From the IMG/VR virus record IMGVR_UViG_3300047157_000113, positions 1 through 37,421 of that record: 37,421 bases of DNA; one strand, written 5' to 3'. The notes beneath the pieces are model-generated. The model did no database searches and was not told the DNA's origin. It saw only the letters and a list, made by a program, of their open reading frames with translations. Of this stretch, positions 6,151 through 14,000 are shown in pieces. The translations under genes and the position numbers were made by a program. Within the stretch, counting starts at the first letter, position 1. Every line of letters starts with the position of its first letter. Source of the DNA: a virus.

Positions 6151-7230
6151 ATGAAAGTGAAGCTGAAAAACGTGGAGGCAAACCCGTTTCGGGACATGGA
6201 AACCTACCCCTGTAAGCAAGACAAACTGGAAGCCCTCAAGCGGTCTATTGAGGACACTGATTTCTGGGAGAACATCGTAGCTAGGGAGGTGAAGGGCGGC
6301 ATTGAAATTGCTTACGGACACCACCGGCTTACAGCCCTGAGAGCAGTCTACCCCGCCACCAAGGAATTTAATTTCATCATCCGTGATCTGTCAGATACAG
6401 AGATGGCAAAGATCATGGCGGCTGAGAACATGGAGGAGTGGGGTTCCGATGCTGACGTTGAGCAGGAGACTGTTCGCGCAATCGTCAAGGGCTACGCCGA
6501 TGGTCGCATTAAGCTTGGCAACCTGCCAGCAAAGACAGCGAAAACCTCTATTCGGTATGCGCCCAGCTTTTCCATGACAGATGGTCCCGAGGCGCCTAGC
6601 AACCATCCGTACACCACTGCGATGCTGGTCGAATTTCTTGGGTGGAATGAGTACAGAGTTACGACTGCGCTCAAGGCTCTTGCCCTGATTGAATCAGGCA
6701 AGGTTAAAGCGGAAACCTATAAGGGGCTGTCGGCAGAGCAGGCGGCAGTTACTACCTCGCTTGTCAAACGTCACACCAAACCTTTTGAAAACCGTGCCAA
6801 GTTAGCTAGAGAGCGTGGCGACGAGGTGGCGGCAAGGGCGGCTGAGAAGAATGCCAAGAACAAAGCCAGCAAGGTGGCGGGAACACTGTCGCATGGCTTC
6901 CGCAATGGAAGCATCAGCACTCGGAGCGCAGGGGAGGAGGCTTGGAAAGCGGTTAACCCTCTCGGCAAGAGCGAGGATCTACCAGAGATTAACCGCAAGG
7001 CCAAGTCTCTTGCCAATTCTCTGAGCAAACTACTGACAGATGACAGCCAGCAAGGGTTGGCACTGGCAGAGGTCATTAAGTTTTCAAAGCACCTCGACGA
7101 AGAATCACTTGAGTCTCTGAGCCTAGCGTTATCTGGCTTGGAGTCTCGGTGTGCAGGGTTACGGGTAGCCCTGCCTAAGCAACCTACCCAGACAGTGCGC
7201 GAAAGCGTCAAGATGATAGGAGGTCAGTAA
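6151..7230 (+). CDS. ParB/Srx-fold N-terminal domain protein
   Basis: A 359-residue protein with a clear ParB-like N-terminal domain in residues 1-110: NPFRDMETYP at 11-20, a DKLEALKRSI helix, and AYGHHRLTALR at 54-64, where GHHRL replaces the GERR/GHRR motif of partition ParB. In other ParB folds this motif binds CTP. Phage proteins of this type are often annotated as ParB-like nucleases or regulators. The remaining 240 residues are helical and Lys/Ala/Ser-rich, probably DNA-binding. Its stop overlaps the next start (TAATG). No ParA partner is present, so plasmid-style partition is unlikely; a role in replication or gene control is more plausible. Confidence 0.82.
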   Translation: MKVKLKNVEANPFRDMETYPCKQDKLEALKRSIEDTDFWENIVAREVKGGIEIAYGHHRLTALRAVYPATKEFNFIIRDLSDTEMAKIMAAENMEEWGSDADVEQETVRAIVKGYADGRIKLGNLPAKTAKTSIRYAPSFSMTDGPEAPSNHPYTTAMLVEFLGWNEYRVTTALKALALIESGKVKAETYKGLSAEQAAVTTSLVKRHTKPFENRAKLARERGDEVAARAAEKNAKNKASKVAGTLSHGFRNGSISTRSAGEEAWKAVNPLGKSEDLPEINRKAKSLANSLSKLLTDDSQQGLALAEVIKFSKHLDEESLESLSLALSGLESRCAGLRVALPKQPTQTVRESVKMIGGQ

Positions 7231-7886
7231 TGACCAAAGAAAGAATGACACACCGTAAGAGAATGGTACTTGAAGCCGCTACAGCCGTAGCTGAACTGTA
7301 CGAAATGGGCAAGTCTGCTCCGACAATCGATCAGGTTGTGGAACAGATTGTTGATAACAGCGTTCAAGTAGCTGTTAGCTCAGCAATGCGCGCAACAATT
7401 ATGACGGAGGTGGGAAACATTGTTTCCTCTAGCTTCCGTGATATTTGCCAAGCCGCCGCTAGGGATTTGGAGATGGAGTTTCACTACACATCAAAGCGAT
7501 TTTATCAGCGCGATGCTGGTACATCGTTCCCTGCTGTGGGCGACATCATTCCCGGCGAGTACAGGGAGGACGGGCTAACACCAAGGCAGTACGACCAAGA
7601 GGCAATCAACAAGATCGCGCTTGGCCGCATTGTTTGCTTTGGAAATGGTGGCTTTCAGGGCCGCGCAGTTGGAGTGCGCTTTGTAAATGAAGCGGACTGC
7701 CCTGATCTGCTGATGAGCTTGTACGCAATGAAGGCTGTTGAGACAAATCGGACGGCGCTGAAAACCAATTCTGATCGCATAGAGAAGATGGTTAGCAGTC
7801 CAGCGATTCCGTCTGATCAGGCTGGGAGGCTGAAGGATCGTCACGGTGCGGCGAAAGTAGCAGGACAGCTAGCTATCAGCGACTAG
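7230..7886 (+). CDS. Hypothetical protein (218 aa), coupled to ParB-like gene
   Basis: Starts in a one-base TAATG overlap with the ParB-like gene, behind AGGAGG, an ideal ribosome site. The 218-residue protein has a basic N-terminal helix region (RKRMVLEAATAVAELYEMGK) followed by PTIDQVVEQIV, which resembles a small helix-turn-helix. The centre has a beta segment (GRIVCFGNGGFQGRAVGVRF) and the C-terminus a helix. It may be a DNA-binding partner of the ParB-like protein. No family is recognised with confidence. Confidence 0.7.
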   Translation: MTKERMTHRKRMVLEAATAVAELYEMGKSAPTIDQVVEQIVDNSVQVAVSSAMRATIMTEVGNIVSSSFRDICQAAARDLEMEFHYTSKRFYQRDAGTSFPAVGDIIPGEYREDGLTPRQYDQEAINKIALGRIVCFGNGGFQGRAVGVRFVNEADCPDLLMSLYAMKAVETNRTALKTNSDRIEKMVSSPAIPSDQAGRLKDRHGAAKVAGQLAISD

Positions 7887-7893
7887 CTAAACA

Positions 7894-7957
7894 GGAGGGG
7901 GGCAAACTCCTAGACCCCTCCGTATCCAGTTGCCGGTCTGGGTTACCAAAACCGGCA
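7894..7957 (+). other. Two hairpins upstream of the replication initiator gene
   Basis: In the 96-base gap, GGAGGGG at 7894-7900 pairs with CCCCTCC at 7915-7921, and TGCCGGT at 7931-7937 pairs with ACCGGCA at 7951-7957, followed by CCCATTTT. The second resembles a weak intrinsic terminator or an attenuator. They would lie in the mRNA leader of the initiator gene, whose ATG is 25 bases further on, and may limit initiator expression. Confidence 0.45.
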
Positions 7958-7982
7958 CCCATTTTACTGAGGATAAATAACA

Positions 7983-8720
7983 ATGGCCGCATCATTAATA
8001 GGCTGGATATGGACGCAAGAGGTAAGTAGCACCGCCAAGCTTGTGCTGTTTGCGCTGAACGAACACACAAACATTGGCGAGCATGGGGATTGGAGAATTT
8101 TCCCTAGTCAGGAAAGGATTGCAAGGATGTGCGGAGTCAGTAGGCGCACCGTTGTCACGGCAATGAAAGAGCTAACCGATAAGCAGGTAATCACTGTGGC
8201 TCACCAGCACGATGATAACGGCAGACAGCTTCAAAATCTTTACTGGATTCAAGCTCCGAAATTACTGGATGGGGGTGTGCAAATTTTTCACACAGGGGGG
8301 TGCAATAATTTCATACACGGGGGTGAAAATTCTTCACACAAATCCCTTAATAAGAACCCCTTAATAAAAACCCCTTTAACAAATGACTTGTTTGCAATTT
8401 TCTGGGACAACTACCCACGGAAGACAAACAAGAAGCTAGCCCAGAGCGCATTCAAAACAGCAGTCAAAGATGAGGACACCCTCAACTCCATAATCACTAA
8501 CATCCAAGAGCGGATTGAAGGTGGTGATTGGGAGCTAAACAATAAAGGATTCATACCTCACCCATCTACTTACCTCAACGGTAGGCGCTGGGAGGATGAG
8601 GTTGTGCCACGCACTACACACAAACCTAACTCAACGGAGATAGCTCGACGCAATTCCCAAGCTGTGAGCGATGACTTCACCAAGGTATCGGAGGATTTCG
8701 CATGGATAGGAAAGAACTAG
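7983..8720 (+). CDS. Lambda O-like replication initiation protein
   Basis: A 245-residue protein with the two-domain plan of phage O-type initiators. Residues 1-85 form a winged-helix domain: STAKLVLFALNEHTN, then FPSQERIARMCGVSRRTVVTAMKEL as the recognition helices. A low-complexity linker at about 95-135 is rich in Gly, Asn, His and Lys. The C-terminal segment has FWDNYPRKTNKKLAQSAFK and FIPHPSTYLNGRRWEDE, typical of these proteins. The linker DNA carries three iterons and three A+T-rich repeats, so the gene likely contains its own origin as in lambdoid phages. The ATG at 7983 follows GAGGATAAATAAC. The next gene, loader-like, overlaps it by 19 bases. Confidence 0.85.
   Translation: MAASLIGWIWTQEVSSTAKLVLFALNEHTNIGEHGDWRIFPSQERIARMCGVSRRTVVTAMKELTDKQVITVAHQHDDNGRQLQNLYWIQAPKLLDGGVQIFHTGGCNNFIHGGENSSHKSLNKNPLIKTPLTNDLFAIFWDNYPRKTNKKLAQSAFKTAVKDEDTLNSIITNIQERIEGGDWELNNKGFIPHPSTYLNGRRWEDEVVPRTTHKPNSTEIARRNSQAVSDDFTKVSEDFAWIGKN
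8271..8340 (+). repeat. Three origin iterons inside the initiator gene
   Basis: Three adjacent repeats with a 24-base pitch lie at 8271-8294, 8295-8318 and 8319-8340. Each begins G5-6 TG and ends in TTTCA-ACA/TAC. Each has internal dyad symmetry, for example TGTG-AAA/TTTT-CACA in the first and GTGAA/TTCAC in the third. This is the expected form of binding sites for an O-type initiator. They encode the protein linker GGVQIFHTGGCNNFIHGG. Confidence 0.75.
8343..8384 (+). repeat. Three 14-bp A+T-rich tandem repeats (candidate DNA-unwinding element)
   Basis: Immediately after the iterons come three head-to-tail 14-base units (8343-8356, 8357-8370, 8371-8384) of the form CCCCTTAATAAAAA. They resemble the 13-mers of bacterial origins and the A+T-rich flank of the lambda origin. 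The arrangement iterons then A+T-rich repeats strongly suggests where strands open. Confidence 0.7.
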
Positions 8721-9172
8721 AGGACTGTATGCACGGGCTAGGCCAAGTGTACGGGTTCTATAGCAAGGAGTTTGATGACGTTCAGAGAGCCTTCTGGATG
8801 CAGGCAATACAGGGTGTAGACCCACAAGCTTTTCTAATTGCTGTACGCCAGTACACCAGAGAAGGCCGTTACGCACCCAAGCCCAAGGATGTGCTGGATA
8901 TTATGGAGCGTGATAAGCCCCGTACTGCTGACGCACTGACGATACCCGCAGAGCTAGGCAACGTGGCACCCAAGCACATATCAGATGCTTGGCGATATTG
9001 GCTACCCAAGTTTTGGGGCAAGGAAACTGGCGGTGTTATGGGTCAGCCAGAGGGATCAGTGAGCCATGAGAAGGCTGAGGAGATGCTGATCTTGATTAAC
9101 AAAGAGGCCAAGCGGGTTAACAATCCTGACGCAATCCCTTTTGACTACAAGCTGGTGGAGGTTTGGCAATGA
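8702..9172 (+). CDS. Replicative helicase loader-like protein (G39P/lambda P position)
   Basis: A 156-residue protein starting inside the initiator gene. Residues 20-70 (FDDVQRAFWMQAIQGVDPQA then AVRQYTREGRYAPKPKDVLDI) match the helical pattern of the phage helicase loader/inhibitor family represented by SPP1 G39P, in which two helices are followed by 'PxPxDI'. The C-terminal half is less conserved. Position straight after an O-like initiator is where lambda has P. It would deliver the host DnaB helicase to the origin, since no phage helicase is encoded. Domain assignment moderate, role inferred. Confidence 0.65.
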   Translation: MDRKELEDCMHGLGQVYGFYSKEFDDVQRAFWMQAIQGVDPQAFLIAVRQYTREGRYAPKPKDVLDIMERDKPRTADALTIPAELGNVAPKHISDAWRYWLPKFWGKETGGVMGQPEGSVSHEKAEEMLILINKEAKRVNNPDAIPFDYKLVEVWQ

Positions 9173-9588
9173 CGTTTATCGGCTCTGGTCACGATGATGT
9201 TCAGCAGATACTAAAGAAATTCCCCAGATCATTTACCACCCAAGACGTAGCCAATCATTTTGGGTGGTCACCTCAGCGGGTACGGCAAGCAATGGTTGCT
9301 GGTCAGCAAACAGATCTAATCAGGATGCTGTTTGATGCACACCCCAGCAGTACAGGTAGGGTTCATGCCATCTATGAGCATGGGGCTTGGCGCAAGAAGT
9401 GGATAACTAAAGCATGGAGAGCAGAGAATGCAGGGTCAGTCATGGGTAGTGGACAGCAAGGAGAAAGCGGATCTGTTTTGTCAGTATGTGAGGGAGCAGG
9501 CGGCAGAAAATACCCACCGTATCTATCAGATCAAGTACGGCAGTCGGTCGAACAAACAATCCAACGCGCTTCACTTGATGTTTCGTGA
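9169..9588 (+). CDS. Helix-turn-helix protein overlapping the next gene
   Basis: The ATG at 9169 overlaps the previous stop (ATGA) and has GGAGG about nine bases upstream. Residues 15-60 (FPRSFTTQDVANHFGWSPQRVRQAM) form a convincing helix-turn-helix, and the following HAIYEHGAWRKKWITKAW is a basic wing-like segment. The last 50 or so residues overlap the next gene by 161 bases and are Gly/Ser/Gln-rich, unlike the rest. Either the overlap is real, or a nearby indel hides the true stop around 9406-9430. It is probably a DNA-binding accessory protein of the replication block. Confidence 0.6.
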   Translation: MTFIGSGHDDVQQILKKFPRSFTTQDVANHFGWSPQRVRQAMVAGQQTDLIRMLFDAHPSSTGRVHAIYEHGAWRKKWITKAWRAENAGSVMGSGQQGESGSVLSVCEGAGGRKYPPYLSDQVRQSVEQTIQRASLDVS

Positions 9589-9841
9589 GGTAGCCACGGC
9601 CATGAATGACGCTGGCTTCCACCAATCACACCCTTGGAAGCCTGAGTTTGAGATTCCTTACAACGAGGAGTCAGTTAAGAATTTATTTTTTCAGCCAATC
9701 ACCAAGGCGCTCTATGACAAAGAGCGAACCAGTGACCTTGATACTAAAGAATTAAGCGAGGCGTCCAACCACATGCTGAATGCCCTCGCCAAACACACAG
9801 GAATTGTACTTCAATTCCCTCACGCACTAAGGAACATCTAA
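9428..9841 (+). CDS. NinB-position conserved phage recombination-type protein
   Basis: The 137-residue product contains YGSRSNKQSNALHLMFREVA and NDAGFHQSHPW, then YNEESVKNLFFQPITKALY. This is the signature of a widespread phage family found near NinB/NinG genes, in which 'S-N-Q-N-x-x-L-H' echoes the SLDQNRKLW motif of NinB. NinB is implicated in lambda recombination and binds single-stranded DNA. I place the start at ATG 9428 behind GGAGAGCAGAG. Family membership is good; functional equivalence with NinB is inferred. Confidence 0.65.
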   Translation: MQGQSWVVDSKEKADLFCQYVREQAAENTHRIYQIKYGSRSNKQSNALHLMFREVATAMNDAGFHQSHPWKPEFEIPYNEESVKNLFFQPITKALYDKERTSDLDTKELSEASNHMLNALAKHTGIVLQFPHALRNI

Positions 9842-10008
9842 TGAGAAGCCACAGTAAGCCCTCTAAGGCACGTTTATTCACTCGGATTGGTGATCGTATG
9901 GGTCAATCCTATCGTCGCGTAGACGCCGATTCAGAGGCCATCTATGCGCTGGTGTTTGTTATCTCACTGGCCGTTGCGCTGGAGGCATTTACTTATTATG
10001 GAGTTTAA
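9841..10008 (+). CDS. 55-aa single-span membrane protein (lysis candidate)
   Basis: ATG 9841 overlaps the preceding stop by one base, and the 55-codon frame ends at TAA 10006-10008, two bases before the next start. Residues 1-27 are strongly basic (eight Arg/Lys), residues 28-34 acidic, and 35-53 form one hydrophobic segment (YALVFVISLAVALEAFTYY). This N-basic, C-terminal-anchor design occurs in small lysis proteins such as the MS2 L type and in some holins. No other holin is visible in the genome. Coding is supported by exact packing between its neighbours; the lysis role is a guess. Confidence 0.6.
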   Translation: MRSHSKPSKARLFTRIGDRMGQSYRRVDADSEAIYALVFVISLAVALEAFTYYGV

Positions 10009-10009
10009 T

Positions 10010-10450
10010 ATGAAACCAATCCCAAAATATGAGCGATACCTAGCGACCGTCGATGGTCAAGTCTGGTCAACCATAAGCAAGAAGTTCCTCAAGCTGGCTC
10101 TTGATAAAGATGGCTATCAGACATGCAAACCAAGCCCAAGTCCTACCCACAAGAAGGTGCATCGCCTTGTGGCGCAGGCATGGTTACCAAACCCACACGG
10201 CAAACCACATGTAAACCATGAGGATGGCGACAAAACCAACAACTCTGTGATTAACCTGTCGTGGTGTACTCAATCTGAGAACGAGCTTCACGCCTACGCG
10301 ACGGGCCTCAAGACCACGGGCCATCTAACAAAGCTATCTCCAGCAGACGTGAAGGCAATTCAATCGTCGGAAGAAATGGGGACCGTGTTAGCTGAAAAAT
10401 ACGGGGTGACACCAACCAGAATATCGCAGGTGAGAAATGGCAAAGCGTAA
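10010..10450 (+). CDS. HNH endonuclease with NUMOD4-like motif
   Basis: A 146-residue protein. Residues 3-25 (PIPKYERYLATVDGQVWS) form a NUMOD4-type motif, and residues 51-95 form the HNH_3 nuclease core: HRLVAQAWLPNP, VNHEDGDKTNNSV and NLSWCTQSENELHA, with His, Asn and His in place. The C-terminal 40 residues form a helix-turn-helix (VLAEKYGVTPTRISQVRNGK) that probably sets target recognition. The ATG at 10010 has GGAG six bases upstream. Free-standing HNH genes of this type are mobile homing endonucleases; here it sits between recombination genes. Its stop lies within the start of the next gene. Confidence 0.88.
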   Translation: MKPIPKYERYLATVDGQVWSTISKKFLKLALDKDGYQTCKPSPSPTHKKVHRLVAQAWLPNPHGKPHVNHEDGDKTNNSVINLSWCTQSENELHAYATGLKTTGHLTKLSPADVKAIQSSEEMGTVLAEKYGVTPTRISQVRNGKA

Positions 10451-10862
10451 ACCCAAGACTCTACCCAAGCTTACTGAAGAGTGCGCTGTCCTACTTCAAC
10501 GAATTGTCAGGATGAAGCAGGCGGTCTATTTAAATTCACCGTACATCGCCTGCGTAACCTGCGGGAAAGTTGACCACTGGAAGAACCATCACGGAGGTCA
10601 CTTTATCAGCAGGACGTGGACATCCACCAAGATACTGGAGGAGAACATACACCCCCAATGTCCGGGCTGTAACACCTTCAAGCCAGAGCGAGTTGCCGAT
10701 GATTACTTCAAGTTTATGGTTGATACCTATGGCTATGAGTTTGTCGAGGAGCTAACCCTAAAGAAGCGCATACCAATCAAGCGGCCAAGGGCTGTGCTAA
10801 TGGATACGCTGGCCTCTCTCAAGGAGCAGGCCAAGCAGTTAGAGAGTGAGGTGCCAGTATGA
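10437..10862 (+). CDS. ninG: NinG/Rap-like recombination nuclease
   Basis: A 141-residue protein with the NinG zinc-finger-nuclease pattern: CVTCGK at 39-44, HHGGHFISR at 51-59 and HPQCPGCN at 72-79. The basic N-terminus has a helix that could bind DNA. Lambda NinG (Rap) is a structure-specific nuclease acting on Holliday junctions and D-loops, so this protein should resolve branches made by the annealing protein. It overlaps the HNH gene by 14 bases and the next gene by four (ATGA). Confidence 0.85.
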   Translation: MAKRKPKTLPKLTEECAVLLQRIVRMKQAVYLNSPYIACVTCGKVDHWKNHHGGHFISRTWTSTKILEENIHPQCPGCNTFKPERVADDYFKFMVDTYGYEFVEELTLKKRIPIKRPRAVLMDTLASLKEQAKQLESEVPV

Positions 10863-11047
10863 GTGGACATTTAACAGAGCTACAGTATTCACCCGACGAA
10901 ACCAAGAAGACGTGGCACTTCTACAATGAAGATGGTGAGCCAATGATGGTGGTTGACATCACCTACATGAACGGGCACACCGACAGCAACCTTGAGAAGC
11001 TGGTCAAGCTACATGCCAAGGGCTTTCGGATTAAAGCCTCCGAGTAA
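10859..11047 (+). CDS. Hypothetical protein (62 aa), last plus-strand gene
   Basis: Coupled to NinG by an ATGA overlap. The 62-residue protein has two beta-like segments (TWHFYNEDGEPMMVVDITYM) and a C-terminal helix. No family recognised. Its stop at 11045-11047 directly abuts the stop of the convergent late operon (11048), leaving no room for a terminator between the two opposing transcripts. Confidence 0.7.
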   Translation: MSGHLTELQYSPDETKKTWHFYNEDGEPMMVVDITYMNGHTDSNLEKLVKLHAKGFRIKASE

Positions 11048-14000
11048 TCAATCATCCTTTGACCAATCTTGCACAAGCCTACCCATTGGCCCCCAACCAA
11101 GAGTCTCAGAGTTCTCTAAAAAGTCCTCCATTCCATCAAACTCACCGTAGCCAAGGTTTATTGCATCAGCTATTGGCGCACCTAGCATTTCGCCAAAAGG
11201 GGTAATAGAGAATGGACTGCCACCTGTCTGCCTTGCCTTCTTCAAGCTGTAGCTACTCACAAGGTTGGCAGTGCCAACGCCAAGCGCCCACTCTGCGTAG
11301 CGTTCGGCAAAGCGAGTGGGCGTAAACTCAGGCGTATCGCCCTTGACAGCTTGCCTAGCTTCCATCAAGAAGGTGTTAGTACCGCCAACAATACCCATGT
11401 AGGCGAGCGCATTTTTAACAGATTGCTTTTTGTCTCCCCGTTTCCACTGGTCTACAACTAAGGTTTCTATCTGCTGGAGTTGCTTCAAGGCAAAGGTCTT
11501 GAGCATCCAGAGAACTCGCCAGTTAGGATTCTCCAAGTACCACTTGGGCATTTGCGCCATGTCAGAGGGCTGTAGCTTTGCAAGGTTAGCGGCGGCAAAA
11601 TCCTTTGTTAGCTTTGTCTTCTTTCCTGCTATCAAGTCCAACTTCAATTGCCGCATCTCGGTTGTGCTAAAGGCAAACCCCCAATCATCTACAAAGGTGC
11701 CGTTCCTTATTGCCTGCTGGCCCTGACGGATAGCGGCGTTCATTGAAACCTCTTTGCCGAAAGTATCAACAGCCCTAAAGCCCGTTGCAGTAAACACTTG
11801 GTCTGACGCCCTCGCAAACTGCCTAGTAAACTCGCCCATCCCGTCTTGTAAGAATTCACCAGTTGCTTGGTTTGTTAATCCAACGTCATCGACTGTCATG
11901 TAAACGCCGCGTCGTTTGAAGACATCCACCACAGCGGCCGCAGTATTCTCAAAGCCAAAGTTCACAACAGAGTTTGCCATGTCGCCAAGGTTCAGCACTG
12001 CGGAATAAGGGTTACCAATGGTCCCCATGTACGCCGCCTTACGCATGTTAGAAATCCAAGTTGTCGGGCCGCGAGCGCCATACACAAGCAAGGTGTTCAG
12101 CACATTGCCAGCAACTTCCGCGCTTACTACCGCATTAGGATTCTCTGCCTTAACCTGATTCTCCATCTGCTTCATGGTTCTCTGCCCAAGCTCTGCCTGC
12201 CTATCAAGATTCTTTAACTTTCTCTCAGCCCCCGTTACGCCTGCCGCCACCTCCTGCTCTATACGCCTCCTGTCTAGTGCTATATTGCGTAGCTTGAAAG
12301 AGTCATGTGCCGCAACGTGACCATTCCATTTTCTAATCTGAGCCATTGCCGCAGTCAGTGGATCTTCATATAGAGCAAGCTCTAGGTCGCCCGACATAAG
12401 TTGGTTTCTTCTCTGGGTATATTGTACGTCTAGCTTATTTACGTTGGAGGGACCAAGCTCACCAGCCAGTTTGTTTTCTACTTTGTAAATTGACGGCCAA
12501 TAGAAAGGGTCGTTAGGCAAGTCAGAGTCTACCGCTCTGCGATACTCTGAAGCCTCTCGCGCAATTGTCCTCCGCGCTTGTTCAAAGCCCTGCATTACCT
12601 GTGCTGGATTCTGCTTGTTTTCCCACACATACCTACGCAAGTCTTCAAAGGCTTGTCGCCGCTCATCAAAGTTTCTGCCGGGATTGTTCTTGTAGATGTT
12701 AGACATGTTAAGGATGAGCCGCTTCATTTCATCATCTGTCTGCTCTTGAAACTGAACCATTGCAGGGGTGAACTCCCTATTTGGCATTAGCTCTTTTTCA
12801 ATAGATGCGTTTTTTCTGGCTATCTGAGTAGCTGTCCGCTGAAGCAATGCACCGTATCCCTTGCTGACCCACTTCTCTCCATACTTAGCCAGCGGTCGCA
12901 CTGCCTTGTTATAGAAACTAGCAAATGTGCCGGGGTCGTAAGTCTCCCCGTTAAAGCCTGTCTCTTTTGCAAGCCGACTATTCCTTCTAGTAAGCTCATC
13001 AATCGTAACATCCCTAAAGTCAATAACCTCCCGGCCAGTAGCCATCTCAGCATGAAGCAGGCGCTTAATTTTAAGGCCAGTAACCTCAGACATTTTCTTG
13101 AGCGCGTTACCGTAATCCAACCCCGTAAGCTCTTTGCCCGTTTGACGCATCCCGTCTTCAGCTAGCTCGGTGAGGTATCTTTGCGCCGTGTCAATAACAT
13201 CGTTGTTGTCAGACGTTGGAAGATTAAGCTCCTTGACCCGCTTAACCCTTGCCTCTTCTAGATCCTTGTCATGCTTTATTCTTTTCGCAGTGTTCTCAAC
13301 CATGCGGCCACCGACGTAGCCAAACCCACCGCCAAGCAATGTCGTTGCCGCGCCAAGATATGCGCCATTCTCAAGTCGACTAGCAAATGATCCGTCGCCT
13401 TCGTTATATCCGTAAAGAAATCCCTCTAAGCCTGCGCCAGTACCCTGCCTAGTCATGCCTTGAAGCCCTGTTTTTCCTACGCCAAACGCCCTGCTCACTG
13501 CGCTACCAGTTGCAACGCCGCCACCAAAGCGAGCAGTAAAATCCAGTACCGGATTATCGTTAGAAAATTCGTTTTCCTTTTCCCTCTCCTCTGCAAGCAA
13601 TGCCTTGTAGCGAGGGTCTTCCTTGTAATTGGTTGGCACAAACCATGGGGGCTTCTCATCCATGAAGCGGTAGTAGGCCCGGTCTTCATCTCCCCTGAAT
13701 CCCATCGTCAAACTTTCGTATGCCGCATTTTTAAAGCCGACAATCTCAGACATCACCTCGGTGTCATCCTTCGCAAGCCGCTCCATCTTGCTGAGAATCG
13801 GGGCCATCTCCTCTTCCTTCCCCTGCTCAACAGAAAGCTCTCTAAGATTATTTATTGTTTCTAAATTCGTGGCTACTTTTTCGTGCTTTCTTTTATTCTC
13901 TTTGGTCCACTCAACCTGACCGCGCATTGCAGGGTCAGCCAGCCTTAGCTCCGTTCCCTCTGATACGTTATCCCAGCCAGATCCGGTAGCGACAGCAAGC

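Noticed and set aside
6771-7211. Long minus-strand frame opposite the ParB-like gene (146 codons)
   Set aside because: Lies wholly antisense to a well-supported gene, has no ribosome site or operon context, and is Leu/Ser/Arg-rich as expected for a complement frame.
13460-13864. Plus-strand frame of 134 codons inside the gp16-like gene
   Set aside because: Antisense to the internal virion protein, Cys/Leu/Phe-rich and without a start signal.
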